This document shows, piece after piece, positions 1 to 9,647 of a stretch of 64,000 nt of DNA. The notes beneath the pieces were generated by a model. The model was not told the DNA's origin and did no database searches. It worked only from the letters and a program-made list of their open reading frames with translations. Location of the stretch: assembly GCF_000178855.1 (NCBI RefSeq), contig NZ_ADVG01000003.1, positions 1,612,001 through 1,676,000 on the forward strand, written 5' to 3'. This stretch comes from Ktedonobacter racemifer DSM 44963. GTDB taxonomy: Bacteria > Chloroflexota > Ktedonobacteria > Ktedonobacterales > Ktedonobacteraceae. Within the stretch, counting starts at the first letter, position 1. Every line of letters starts with the position of its first letter. The translations under genes were made by a program, and so were the position numbers.

Positions 1-624
1 AGATGACCTGGTTGTCCTTGTCCGCGGATAAAAGTAGTAGATTCTTCTTGTGTGCAAGTGATGTTCGCATTCGTCGGGACTCCAGCAGGTTAGAGGTGGT
101 GGTAAATTCCCTGAATGTTGAGCACTTTTTGCCCTCAGGGGTCGGCTTTTGCCCTGAAGAGTGAGCAGCTCAACTATTGCTGTTGAGTAACACAGTTCTA
201 GAAGCACATTCACACATTCGGCGGTTGTAAATTCACGAGCAAAAGTTGCTTGAATTGTGGGCAAAAGCTCCTATCCTTCAGTTATAACCCCCAACATTCT
301 GAAGGTGAAAATCCCATACTTATCCTGTGGATGAGTTATCTCGCCGCCGTAGAAAAGGGGTGTTCAGACCGGAATACGTATGCAGGTGCCATCATCAAAA
401 TGTTGGGATTTACACCCGGCCAAAAAGGGCGCGCCGGGGAGATTGTGCAAAATGTGAGTGAGCAGGGATAAGCAATAGAGCTCAAGGTGATTCTGACGTC
501 CTGCCGCTCAGCAGCACTCCCCTGGCAGATTGTGATATGCTTGCGAGCAGAGATACATGTCAGAGAAGCAGAAGACAATGCCATCCCTCTTGTGGATGGC
601 ACCTGCTATTTTCAGGAGAAAAAC
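1..624. other. Left edge, no convincing gene
   Basis: I see no recognisable gene before the patatin-like gene. A 73-codon open frame on the + strand (250-471) has no clear ribosome binding site and no family I recognise. The stretch 125-170 has two short GCCCTSA-type repeats (TTTTGCCCTCAGGGG and TTTTGCCCTGAAGAG) that could be a worn transposon end, but nothing confirms it. Confidence 0.4.
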
Positions 625-1503
625 ATGATGGAAGAAACGTATGAGAAGAGGACGCGAACGCTGGTTCTCGGTGGAGGAGGCGTGGCCGGAATTTCCTGGG
701 AACTGGGTATCCTGACTGGCTTATATGAGGCCGGAGTGGATTTACGGGATGCGGACCTGCTTATCGGAACCTCCGCCGGCTCGTCGGTTGGCGCGCAGAT
801 TGCCAGTGGGACTCCGCTTGACGAGCTCTTTGCCGCGCAACTGATTCCTGTTGAGCAGTCGAAGGAGCGCATGGTGGCCTTCGATGCCGCACAACTGATG
901 GAGGCGTGGCGCCAGGCATACGCGAAGGCGGGTTCCGATAGTAAAGCCCTGCGAGCGGCTATCGGTGCCTATGCTCTCGCTACCCCGACGATCTCAGAGG
1001 CAGACCGGCGTGCTATTATAGCGTCCCGCCTGCCTCTGCAGACGTGGCCACAGCAGCGTCTCCTGATTGTTACGGTAGATGCCGAGACCGGTGAGGAATA
1101 TGTTATTGATCGCCAATCAGGGGTTGACTTGGTGGATGCGGTCGCGGCCAGTTGTGCTGTGCCCGGTGTCTGGCCGCCTGTGACGATCGCGGGCCATCGT
1201 TATATCGATGGAGGAATGCGTTCGTTGGCGAACGTGGACCTGGCGCAGGGTTCCGAACGCGTGGTGATTTTGAATCCAATGGGCAATAACGCGAGTATGC
1301 CTGGTGCTGATATGGCCTCAGAGGCTGCTGTCCTGGAACGCGAGGGGAGCCGCGTCCTGATTATATCGTCAGACGCTGCTTCCCTCGCCGCTATTGGCGC
1401 GAATCCGTTGGACCCCGCGACGCGTTCGCCCTCGGCCCTGGCTGGCCGCAACCAGGGACGTGAACTCGCGACAACGGTCGCTGCGTTCTGGTCTCGCGAC
1501 TAA
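625..1503 (+). CDS. Patatin-like phospholipase / serine hydrolase
   Basis: Patatin-family acyl hydrolase of 292 aa, expected to cleave acyl esters of lipids with a Ser-Asp dyad. The sequence shows the glycine-rich oxyanion loop GGGGVAG near residue 17, the nucleophile motif GTSAG with Ser about residue 50, and the catalytic Asp in YIDGG near residue 193. There is no signal peptide or membrane segment, so it is probably cytoplasmic. I chose the ATG at 625 because AGGAG lies at 614-618, 7 bases upstream; the frame is open back to 487 but that part has no patatin similarity. It stands alone, with 360 bp before the next gene. Its substrate cannot be told from sequence. Confidence 0.88.
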   Translation: MMEETYEKRTRTLVLGGGGVAGISWELGILTGLYEAGVDLRDADLLIGTSAGSSVGAQIASGTPLDELFAAQLIPVEQSKERMVAFDAAQLMEAWRQAYAKAGSDSKALRAAIGAYALATPTISEADRRAIIASRLPLQTWPQQRLLIVTVDAETGEEYVIDRQSGVDLVDAVAASCAVPGVWPPVTIAGHRYIDGGMRSLANVDLAQGSERVVILNPMGNNASMPGADMASEAAVLEREGSRVLIISSDAASLAAIGANPLDPATRSPSALAGRNQGRELATTVAAFWSRD

Positions 1504-1862
1504 GCGTGCGTAGATCACGCGGGTGAGCACAGGACTGGCCCTGTCCGCGTAGTTGACACCTCTCCACCGGCGCAGGCCGTGCCAGTTCAACCGTTTTCTC
1601 GTGCAGAGCGAGCACACTACCGACTCTCGTGGACCGAGCGCCTCGCACGCAATGCACGCGCACAAACAGCAAGCAAGGTCTCGATCAGGCTGTTCGGAAT
1701 CCCACCAGCCTTTGCCACGTTTCTCGGCTTGTCGATCGTCTGACGTGCACGTGCCTGGGCGCGCTGGGTTTCTCTCGGCTTGGAAAGGGGCTTCGCTCTG
1801 AGATGTACTGGGGGATCAGAAAAATTCTGCTTTCTGAACGAATGACGTAGAATGAGAAACAA
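1504..1862. other. Intergenic, no gene seen
   Basis: Both strands have short open frames but none with a family resemblance or a plausible start. It should hold the promoter of the PhzF gene. Confidence 0.4.
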
Positions 1863-2783
1863 ATGAAACAACTGCATTATTCTCTCGTGGATGTGTTTAC
1901 GAATCAGCCTTTCGGCGGGAACCAACTGGCCGTGTTTCCTGATGCGCGCGGTCTGGCCACGGAAACCATGCAAGCACTGGCCAAAGAACTCAATCTCTCG
2001 GAGAGTGCCTTCGTGCTCCCTGCTCAAGAAGCGGCATCTGACTATCGGGTACGCTTTTTTACCCCTGCAGTCGAATTGCCCATGGCGGGTCATCCGACGG
2101 TTGGAACCGCCTTTGTGCTGGCCTATGAGGGTATGATCCAGCTCACTGAACCAGAGACGACCATTACTTTTGAAGAAGGCGTGGGAGTGGTTCCCGTCAC
2201 CCTCTCTGCGCGGGAAGGGCAGCTCCACTTGATCCAGATGCGTCAGCCGCTCCCCACTTTTGGGCCGGTGTTCGCCGACCGCGAGGCGATTGCCCGGATG
2301 CTCTCCCTTGATCCCGCCCTCCTCGACACAACTCTACCGCTGGAAGTGGTGTCGTGTGGAGTCCCTTTCCTCTTTGTGCCAGTCAAGAGCTTAGAGGCCA
2401 TATGCGCCATTCGCTTTCGACTGGATGTCTGGGAGCATGTGCTGCGCGATTTTGCTGCTCCGCATGTCTTCGTCTTCACGCAAGAGGTAGTGCTCCCCGA
2501 TTCGACGGTGCATAGCCGCATGTTTGCCCCAGCAATGGGCATCGCCGAAGATCCAGCAACAGGTGCCGCCAGCGGCCCGTTGGGCTGTTATCTCGTGCGC
2601 CATGGACTGGTGCAGTCTGCCGGAGTGGGGAGCAGTCAAATGGTCAGTGAACAAGGCTTTGAGTTGGGACGTCCCAGTTTGGTGCAGGTGAAGATCGAAC
2701 TGGACGGACAACACATCACGGATGTGTCGATTGGCGGGCAGTGCTACTTCATGGGCAAAGGGTGGATCACGCTGGCTGAGTGA
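1863..2783 (+). CDS. PhzF family epimerase/isomerase
   Basis: Member of the PhzF/diaminopimelate-epimerase fold, 306 aa, the normal length. The N-terminus (VDVFTNQPFGGNQLAVF) is the family signature. Glu47 in LNLSESAF matches the catalytic Glu of PhzF, His77 lies in PMAGHPTVG, and the second half carries EDPATGAASGPLGCYL, the conserved loop with the other active-site acid. No phenazine genes lie nearby, so it is more likely one of the many PhzF homologues of unknown substrate than part of a phenazine pathway. A terminator-like hairpin follows 30 bp after the stop. Confidence 0.9.
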   Translation: MKQLHYSLVDVFTNQPFGGNQLAVFPDARGLATETMQALAKELNLSESAFVLPAQEAASDYRVRFFTPAVELPMAGHPTVGTAFVLAYEGMIQLTEPETTITFEEGVGVVPVTLSAREGQLHLIQMRQPLPTFGPVFADREAIARMLSLDPALLDTTLPLEVVSCGVPFLFVPVKSLEAICAIRFRLDVWEHVLRDFAAPHVFVFTQEVVLPDSTVHSRMFAPAMGIAEDPATGAASGPLGCYLVRHGLVQSAGVGSSQMVSEQGFELGRPSLVQVKIELDGQHITDVSIGGQCYFMGKGWITLAE

Positions 2784-2812
2784 GAGCTTCTTTCGTCTTC
2801 GGACAAAAAGGG

Positions 2813-2861
2813 AAACTGATCGCCTGAACGAGGTCTGTTCGCTCGTTCAAACGATCAGTTT
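2813..2861 (+). terminator. Hairpin after the PhzF gene
   Basis: Two 20-nt arms (AAACTGATCG.. and ..CGATCAGTTT) pair with only two mismatches around a 9-nt loop. The right arm ends in TTT, but there is no long T run. Probably the PhzF terminator, possibly bidirectional. Confidence 0.55.
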
Positions 2862-3019
2862 CTGATATCGGTAATCTCGTTGCGCAACCCGTGGGTATAT
2901 CGATGCTTCAATATTCGTGCCTCCGAGAGGCTTTGAAGGGTATCTCTTTCTTGGGCTTAGGTGAGGCTTTGGGTTTATCCAACCCATAGTACGCGCAATG
3001 GAACCTGTTCAAACCCTTC
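2862..3019. other. Intergenic with a dispersed 22-bp repeat
   Basis: Holds ATCTCGTTGCGCAACCCGTG at about 2872-2891. Close copies lie at 37501 and, split by a palindrome, at 45838-45925. No gene seen. Confidence 0.5.
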
Positions 3020-3379
3020 TTGCCTGAACCCTTGATCACCTTCACCGGACGCAGTGCCGTGGATGGCCTCTATCCCTACCGACCTCTGGCCTTCGCTTCC
3101 GCTCCCCTGGACGTTCCCATTCAGGAATGTCGAACGGTCTTTTATACCCCACCGGTCTCTGCCTCTGCCGCACGCATCGAAAAAGAGGTGCTGACGTTGT
3201 TTGCGGCGTTTTCCTATCTGGTTGAGGCTGCTAATCAACTCCACCAGGGCAATGAAGAGTTTTTGGTGACGCGCCGCTTTTCCCGTCACATTGAATTGTT
3301 GATTGTCGATGAAGCCAGCCGGCTCAAGGACGCTGGTTTGGAGGTGATTCGTGACGGTATTGTCAACTTGGGAAAGTAG
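3020..3379 (+). pseudogene. AAA ATPase fragment, TniB/TnsC-like
   Basis: The reading frame ends in LLIVDEASRLKDAGLEVIRD, a Walker B motif typical of the TniB/TnsC target-selection ATPases of Tn7-like transposons. There is no Walker A, which should lie about 80 residues earlier. The only start is a TTG, and the frame stops just before the IS6-type transposase. It is therefore a middle piece of the ATPase gene, with its N-terminus lost and its C-terminus cut off. It differs from the tniB at 26.6 kb, so it comes from another transposon. Confidence 0.55.
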
Positions 3380-3404
3380 CTGAACAATGTGCTAGAATAG
3401 CTGC

Positions 3405-4120
3405 ATGAAAACAAACACCCCTGCTCCAAGCTACAAAGGCTTTCGCTTCCCACCTGAAATCATCAGTCACGCAGTGTGGCTGTATTTCCGCTTCTCCCTC
3501 AGTTTTCGCGATGTGGAAGAGCTTCTGGAACAGCGCGGAATCGTCGTGAGCTATGAAACCGTGCGGCAGTGGTGCTTGAGTTTGAGCAGACCTACGCGAA
3601 CGAACTGCGCCGTCGCCGTCCGAAAACGGGAGACACATGGCATATGGACGAGGTGTACCTGAAAATCAATGGCAAAACCCATTATTTGTGGAGAGCTGTT
3701 GATCAGTACGGCAACGTGCTGGACATCCTGGTGCAGAGCCGATGCAACAAGCAGGCGGCCAAAAAGTTCTTTCGCAAGCTCCTCAAAGAGTTGCAATACG
3801 TCCCGCGCGTGATCATTACCGATACATTGAAGAGCTATGGAGCAGCGAAACGCGAGATCATGCCTGGCGTGGAGCATCGGCAACACAAAGGCTTGAACAA
3901 TCGAGCGGAAAACTCACATCAACCGACGCGACTACGAGAGAAGAAAATGCGGCGGTTTAAATCGGCCAAACACGCACAACGCTTTCTTTCGGCCTTTGGA
4001 CCCATCGCTGGACATTTCCAACCACGAAGGCATCGTTTCCCTGCCGGGGAGTACTGTGCCCTTTTGCAGGGCCGATTCCAGCAATGGCATGAGGTAACTA
4101 GAGTCAAGCAGGTCGTATAA
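3405..4120 (+). pseudogene. IS6 family transposase, frameshifted
   Basis: DDE transposase of the IS6/IS240 type. The N-terminal part (3405-about 3580) reads FRFPPEIISHAVWLYFRFSL, the usual IS6 start, and YETVRQWC. The frame then changes by one base near 3575, and the rest continues from 3569 to 4120 with the catalytic motifs WHMDEVY, ITDTLKSYGAA and NNRAENSHQPTR. Joined, the two parts give a normal length of about 235 aa. I could not identify terminal repeats. One indel separates it from an intact gene. Confidence 0.8.
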
Positions 4121-4219
4121 CTACCTCTACCTCCCCACTTCTCATTACCCTTTTATTGCTTTTCTCCTATAGCTCACCAGTATATTTCGTTTTTATAAAT
4201 AAGTTGACAATGCCAACGC

Positions 4220-4640
4220 GAGAAGAAACGCAAAATCGTGGCGCGCATCCACGAACGCATTGCCAACCGGCGCAAGAACTTCATCGAGCAAGAAGCGAGC
4301 AAGCTGGTCGCCCGCTTTGGGGTGCTGGCGATCGAGGCGCTGGTCGTGGGGACGCTGGTGAAAACCCCTCACCTCTCGAAATCGATTGCCGATGCCTCGT
4401 GGTCGATGTTCTTCACCCGTCGAGCCGCGCCAAAGCGGAAGAAGCTGGACGGCAGGTGGTGCGAGTGAACCCGGCGTACACGAGCCAGACCTGTTCCGCC
4501 TGCGGGCATCGCCAACCGATGCCCGCAGGCGGTGCGGGTCTATGAGTGTTCCCACTGTGGCCTGGTGGTCCACCGCGATCACAACGGGAGTCGCAATATT
4601 TTAGCTGATGCGCTTCAAGCCTGTGGACGAGCAGGCTGAG
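4220..4640 (+). pseudogene. tnpB: Decayed TnpB (IS200/IS605 OrfB), 3' part
   Basis: Three successive frames together read as the C-terminal half of a TnpB nuclease: IHERIANRRKNFIEQEASKL, then GVLAIEALVVG (RuvC-II Glu region), then TSQTCSACGHRQP and, in a third frame, CSHCGLVVHRDHNGSRNI (zinc finger and RuvC-III Asp). At least two indels break it and the N-terminal half is missing. The group II intron starts about 6 bp after the end of the TnpB frame, and the element's right-end sequence resumes only beyond the intron at 9648. Confidence 0.75.
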
Positions 4641-5147
4641 TCGTTGTGCGCCGTTGCGCCTCCATGGCCCTTACTGGAATATCCAGTGTTACTAGGGCAA
4701 AAGTAACTAAAGCACCACCTAACTTTCGCCCCGAAAGGGACGAGGGGACTGTAGCATGGTGGGTCAAAGGCAAATGAGGGAAAATGTCCATCCCCAAGAT
4801 GATTGTCAGCTAGGCCGTATATGGTTAGACCTAAGGGTCGAACTCTCGGTGAGCCGGGTCTGTCGGCCACCCCTCTCGCAGGGACATTGTTGCTAGAGAC
4901 ACAGGATTATCAGCTCAGGAATGACGAGTGGATAAATGCCCTTCCTGTGGGCGCTCGCAGGGAGCGAGGAAACCACCCAAGAGAGGACCTAAGTACGGAG
5001 CAGGACCATGGAGGAACTACGGGATCGCCTAAACGCGGAGACGCGCAGGGCGACGGAGGAGTCATACTACTCAAACGCTCATCGTAACGGATGAGACACG
5101 GGGAAGGACTCTAGAGAATACATTCCACTTGAAAGGGGTTGACTTGG

Positions 5148-6050
5148 ATGAGTCAAAAGATCCCAGAGAGACTGGAAACTTTACGGAAAATCAATAGCAC
5201 CAGACAGTGGGTGAATGATGATCTCTATAGGCTGATGTTCAAGGAAGACTTGTACATCATCGCCTACGAACAGATCAAATCAAAACCCGGAAACATGACT
5301 CCCGGAACGGATGGAGAAACCCTCGATGGCTTCTCTCTCGAAACTATTAGAGAGAGCATCGAAGCGATGAGATCTGAGTCATTCCAATTTCAACCCGTAC
5401 GCCAGAGTTTTATCCCAAAGGCCAACGGAAAAATGAGGAAACTCGGTATCCCAAGCGCAAAAGATAAAATCGTACAACAAGCTATCTACATGATCTTGGA
5501 GGCGATCTATGATAGCTCTCACACTCCTTACTTCCGAGAAACCAGTCATGGATTTCGGCCAAATCACAGTTGTCACACGGCGCTACGAGAGATCAGAGAA
5601 ACATGGTCGGCAGTCAACTGGTTCATCGAGGGAGACGTTCGCGCCTGCTTCGATGAGGTGGATCACCAGACCCTGGTATCCATTCTGCGCAAGAAGATCA
5701 AGGATGAACGGTTCCTCAACCTCATCTGGAAACTCCTAAACGCAGGATACATGGACCTCCATGGGACCAGAAAGGATAGCCTTGTAGGAACTCCACAAGG
5801 CTCGATTGCCAGCCCGATCCTCGCAAACGTGTATCTCCATGAACTCGACGAATTTGTGGAAACGCTACGCACGAAGCGAGAAAACGGCAAGGTAAAAGCC
5901 CGAAATCCTCTCTATCACGCACTCTCTGAAAAAAACGGAGAATGGCAAAGCAAGGCAGAACCAAGACCCGCGAATTCAGAGAATTGACCGCACGTCTGCG
6001 AACGCTCCCCTCAGTGGTAGTGGACGATCCACATTTTATCCGTCTCAAAT
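5148..6050 (+). pseudogene. ltrA: Group II intron reverse transcriptase, N-terminal part
   Basis: First part of the intron-encoded protein. ATG at 5148 with AAAGGGG upstream. RT blocks are clear: FIPKANGKMRKLGIPSAKDK, HGFRPNHSCHTAL, GDVRACFDEVDH (first catalytic Asp) and GTPQGSIASPILANVYL. The frame changes at 5928-5936, where GAAAAAAAC forms an in-phase A AAA AAC heptamer. After a -1 shift the protein continues through RLRTLPS..DDPHFIRLK to 6050, where IS21 begins. The YADD motif lies on the far side of the IS. The gene cannot make an active maturase as it stands. Confidence 0.85.
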
Positions 6051-6170
6051 TGTTGAAAGTCAATAAGAATCGGCATCAAATGGCGATTACTCTGACCGAA
6101 AAGGGTTCCCTGGTAAAAAAAACAGAAAAGCTGAACAAGGAACGCCGATTACCTCAGAACCAGGTGTCGA

Positions 6171-6971
6171 TTACGGCATCGGAGCTGCTGCTGCTCCCAC
6201 TCCCGTTTCGGACGGTGTATGGTCATCCCGCGCCTGAGTTGCACGGAAGCTCTCCACCCCTGCCATATCGAGAATGACTGAGTGATGAACCACACGATCG
6301 ACCGCTGCTAAAGTGGTCATGGGATCCTTGAAGATCCGATCCCAGGCAGAAAACACGAGATTAGTGGTAATGAGCACCGAGCGTTGCTCGTAGCGCTCGG
6401 CAAGGAGCGTGAAGAGCACCTCCATTTCTTCCCGATCCTGTTGGACATAACCAATATCATCCAGGATCAGACAGGCGACTTGCTGAAGCTTAGCAATCTC
6501 CTGAGGGAGACGCAGCTCCCGTTTAGCAGCAAGCAGGCGTTGGACAAGCGCTGCCGTAGAAGTCCAGAGCACGGTATGCCCCTGTTGGATGAGCTCATGG
6601 CCTAACGCCGCCGCGACGTGACTTTTCCCGACGCCTGGCGCCCCAACGGCAATGACATTGTGAGCATGAGTGACAAACGCCCCGCTGCGCAAGCGCTCAA
6701 TTTGGAGCCGTAAACCCGCCGAGAGGCGCTCCCACTGAAAGGTGCGAAAGGTTTTCTCACGCGGTAATTTGGACTGCGCCAGATAGCGCTCGATGCGCCG
6801 CTGCGTTCGCGCCTCGCATTCCAGGCGTGCGAGTTCGTAGAGAAAACCCTCATGGGTCAGATTCTCTTTGCTGGCTTTGAGCGCGATCTGAGCAACGGTG
6901 CTGGCCATGGTCGGCAGACGCAGTTCGCGCAACATGGCCGTCAATTCTTCCTGTCGATTAGGCATGGGCAC
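6171..6971 (-). CDS. istB: IstB, transposition helper ATPase of IS21
   Basis: AAA+ ATPase of 266 aa that helps IstA choose and remodel target DNA. The Walker A motif GAPGVGKSH lies near residue 109 and Walker B LILDDIGY near residue 168; the N-terminal helices (LRLPTMASTVAQIALKAS) are typical of IstB. Its start overlaps the 3' end of istA by 14 bp, the usual translational coupling in IS21 elements. The C-terminal tail after VESFRA is poorly conserved. Confidence 0.93.
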   Translation of the reverse strand: MPMPNRQEELTAMLRELRLPTMASTVAQIALKASKENLTHEGFLYELARLECEARTQRRIERYLAQSKLPREKTFRTFQWERLSAGLRLQIERLRSGAFVTHAHNVIAVGAPGVGKSHVAAALGHELIQQGHTVLWTSTAALVQRLLAAKRELRLPQEIAKLQQVACLILDDIGYVQQDREEMEVLFTLLAERYEQRSVLITTNLVFSAWDRIFKDPMTTLAAVDRVVHHSVILDMAGVESFRATQARDDHTPSETGVGAAAAPMP

Positions 6972-8436
6972 ACCTCTGGGAGGGCAGCAGCTGATCGTAG
7001 GGCTGCAAATTGACCGGTACGGTCGTTACCTGGCGGACCTCGATGGGACGGACCAGATCGCGCACTGCCTCCGCTGTCGGCACCGTCTTGGCTTCTTCTA
7101 GCAACAGCAGCGCGGTTTCCACCTCGGCCTCTGAAAGGGTAGCTGCCAGATGGAGCACGCGCACATATTCCCGATCGGCACGCGCAGGTAGATCACTCCT
7201 GAGCCGATCGTAGGCCCGGCGAAAGGCCAGGGTCGGATAGAGATCGTCACGATAGCGATAGGCAGCAAAAGCCCCCGGTTTGCGCACCAATGACCAGATG
7301 ATATGGCGATAGTTAATCACGTGCTGCGCGCGTCCGTGCAGGCGAGGCAAGGTCACCACGTGTTTGGAGCCAAGATAGCCCTCCAGGTGTTCGGCACGAA
7401 CCCGTATCAGCAGCGTTGCTCCAATCAGGCGGGAGGGCACGGAATACATATTGCCTTGCACCACGATGGTGCTGAAGCGGCTCACGCTCACGCGGACCTC
7501 GCGGCAGGGAGCTAACGGCTGCGCTGGTAAAGGGCGCAATGCCTGCTGCTCCTGGGCATACCGTCCGGCGCGGGTCTGGTTGCGATAGCGCGCCAGATCC
7601 TGGAGGAAACGCTCATAGCTGGCACGATCAGGAAAATCTCTGCTTCCCCGCACCCGGAGTGCTTGGTCTAGCGCCTGTTGAAAGCGGTAATGCGATTGTT
7701 CGACATCTCCGTTCTCGTGAGCGACCCCTGCGTTGTTTGTCGTCGGCGTCATCGCGTAGTGCTGCATGAGCGCCTCATAGCGCTGCGTCCAATCTTCGCG
7801 CCCTGCCTTGTCCAGGCGACGTACTGCTGCGCTGAGATGATCGGTGCGATGCTGGGCTGGGACTCCGCCAAACTGCCACAACGCTCGCTCCAGGCCTTCA
7901 GCCAGCGCCTCAAACGTTTCTGCGAAGCAAATGCTGATAGCTTCGACGTTGGAATACGTGAGCACGCAATGATAGAGGAGATGAGGAAATGCTTCCCCAG
8001 CGATGGTGACGTTGAACTCCTCCATGTGGGTAAAATCGGACTGCGCACCTTCCCCAGGGGTATGCACTTGCTCAAAATAGACCTCTTTGTCCGGTCCCTG
8101 CGTCGCTTTCCAGGTCGCAATATGCCGCTGCAGGGTGCGTACCTGCGTCGGGCGATATTTGCTCGGATGCCGTGCACACAACAAAGCAAACAAGGTTGCC
8201 CCTTGCAGTGCTGGATCGCGTTGTAACTGTTCCACCACCCAGAGCCAATCTTCCTCAAAAGGGTTCTCACGTGTTCTCCAGATTCGGGGACGTTTGAGCT
8301 GGCTGGGCAATTTCCCGGCTCGTTCATACCGACGGGCAGTGCGTTCACTCATGCCTGCCCGTGCCGCAGCTACTTGCTGTGTAGTACCTTTGTGTCTTTC
8401 CCGCATATACAACATAACCTCCGCGTCTTTCTTCAT
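6958..8436 (-). CDS. istA: IstA, IS21 DDE transposase
   Basis: Transposase of about 492 aa. It has an N-terminal helix-turn-helix (QQVAAARAGMSERTARRYE) and an RNase H-like integrase core with QSDF, RTDHLS and HENGDVEQSH supplying the D, D and E. I start it at the ATG ending at 8436 (MKKDAEVMLY), which has GAGGAG 8 bases upstream. A longer frame reaches 8499, into the terminal repeat region, and is unlikely to be used. The frame has no defect. Confidence 0.92.
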   Translation of the reverse strand: MKKDAEVMLYMRERHKGTTQQVAAARAGMSERTARRYERAGKLPSQLKRPRIWRTRENPFEEDWLWVVEQLQRDPALQGATLFALLCARHPSKYRPTQVRTLQRHIATWKATQGPDKEVYFEQVHTPGEGAQSDFTHMEEFNVTIAGEAFPHLLYHCVLTYSNVEAISICFAETFEALAEGLERALWQFGGVPAQHRTDHLSAAVRRLDKAGREDWTQRYEALMQHYAMTPTTNNAGVAHENGDVEQSHYRFQQALDQALRVRGSRDFPDRASYERFLQDLARYRNQTRAGRYAQEQQALRPLPAQPLAPCREVRVSVSRFSTIVVQGNMYSVPSRLIGATLLIRVRAEHLEGYLGSKHVVTLPRLHGRAQHVINYRHIIWSLVRKPGAFAAYRYRDDLYPTLAFRRAYDRLRSDLPARADREYVRVLHLAATLSEAEVETALLLLEEAKTVPTAEAVRDLVRPIEVRQVTTVPVNLQPYDQLLPSQRCAHA

Positions 8437-8552
8437 GACACTCTCCTCATTGCTTGATATGAGTGTCATTCTAGGCCATCTTGCGGATTTCTGCCTCAAG
8501 GTGGCCGGACTTTCTCATTGTCGCCATCGGACGCGGTAATTATCTCTCAACA

Positions 8553-9503
8553 CTCAAATACCTGAGATATGCCGACGATTGGATTATTGGACTCTGCGGA
8601 AGCCAGAAGCTGGCAGAAGAAATCAAACAGGAAATCAAGCACTTCCTGAAAGAAGCACTCAAGCTCACTCTCAGCGAAGAGAAAACTCGCATCACCAACG
8701 CCAAAGCCGAAGAAGCGTTCTTTCTGGGAACGATCCTCAAGATCGGAAACGGCGGAAAAGCTAAGGTAACGCTCTCCACTAGTCGGTCAGGAAAGAAAGT
8801 CAAACGTCGATCCACCGGCTGGGAAACAATCATGGAAGCTCCTCTACCCAAACTCATCAAGAGACTGAGCGAACGAGGTGTCTGCACAGCAGAAGGTTTC
8901 CCCATTGCAAAAGCAGGCTGGGCCTACCTGGACACAGATCAGATCATTCACCTGTACAGCAGCATCAATCGAGGTATACAGAACTACTACGGATTCGTAG
9001 ACAACTGGTCCAAGCTCAGCCGCATCCAATACATTCTCAGATACTCTCTAGCGAAAACCCTGGCAATGAAGTACAAAATCTCACTTTCCAAAGTCTTCAA
9101 ACGCTTTGGAAAGAATCTCACCATCGTCATCAAAAGGAAAGAAGGCAAGGAAGACAAAGAAGTCTCCTTCTACTCTAACCACGACTGGTCGAAGGACAGA
9201 GATGCCTTCCAAGGCAGCTCTGTTTCAAATGTAGAACGGGTACGAATGACGATACAGATGAGAACACGCTCCAAGCTAGGGCTACCGTGCTGCATTTGCG
9301 GAGAAAGTGCAGAGCAAATCGTGATGCACCATGTCCGGCACATACGCAAGCTCTCTCACCGACGAGAACCAACGGGCTTCAACCGGATACTCCGAGCGAT
9401 CAATCGAAAGCAAATCCCTGTCTGCGGAAGCTGCCATGGAAAAATCCACCGAGGCGAATACGACGAGGTAAAGCTGACGGACCTGGCATATATTCCAAGC
9501 TAA
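8553..9503 (+). pseudogene. ltrA: Group II intron reverse transcriptase, C-terminal part
   Basis: Resumes at YLRYADDWIIG (the catalytic YADD, about 8560), then the thumb/maturase domain X (FPIAKAGWAYLDTDQIIHLY, GIQNYYGFVDN) and a C-terminal HNH endonuclease (CICGE..HHVRHI..NRKQIPVCGSCHGKIHRGEYD). It ends 24 bp before domain V. It is continuous with 5148-6050 once IS21 is removed and the -1 shift is allowed. No start codon suits independent translation. Confidence 0.87.
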
Positions 9504-9527
9504 AGACGACCAAAAGGTGTTCTTGGC

Positions 9528-9563
9528 GAGCCGTGTGCATGGAAATCGTGCCCGCACGGTTCT
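9528..9563 (+). ncRNA. Group II intron domain V
   Basis: GAGCCGTGTGCATGG-AAA-TCGTGCCCGCACGGTTCT folds into the 34-36 nt hairpin of bacterial domain V, with an AGC-type triad near its base. The following GAGGGGG to CTACCCTAC stretch (9564-9645) would form domain VI and the 3' end. It is the main support for calling the intron. Confidence 0.8.
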
Positions 9564-9647
9564 GAGGGGGACCGTTGGAAAAGGGCTCTATTCAGTTGTT
9601 CATGTACAAGTGAGTAGGGCACCTCGCTGGCGGTCTACCCTACCCAG

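Larger units (their letters stand above)
6051..8552 (-). mobile_element. IS21 family insertion sequence
   Basis: A 2502-bp element with ends TGTTGAAAG.. (6051) and, read from the other side, TGTTGAGAG.. (8552), followed inside by related ATGGCGA repeats. It is flanked by the 7-bp direct repeat CTCAAAT (6044-6050 and 8553-8559). Removing the IS and one copy joins FIRLK to YLRYADD, which restores the intron reverse transcriptase across its catalytic site. It carries istA and istB on the minus strand, both apparently intact, so it may still move. Confidence 0.92.
4646..9647 (+). mobile_element. Group II intron 1, interrupted by IS21
   Basis: The 5' end is placed at GTGCG (4646), after tnpB. The 3' end is placed near 9645, after a domain V hairpin at 9528 and a domain VI stem whose arms are GTAGGG and CCCTAC. 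Without the IS21 insertion the intron is about 2.5 kb, a normal size. It encodes a reverse transcriptase/maturase with HNH domain (5148-9503, split). The host DNA is a dead TnpB element: what follows the intron is that element's right-end hairpin. Boundaries are good to a few bases at the 5' side and about 5 bases at the 3' side. Confidence 0.75.

Noticed and set aside
7678..8226. Long + strand frame (182 codons) opposite istA
   Set aside because: It is the antisense shadow of the IS21 transposase, with no start signal or family.
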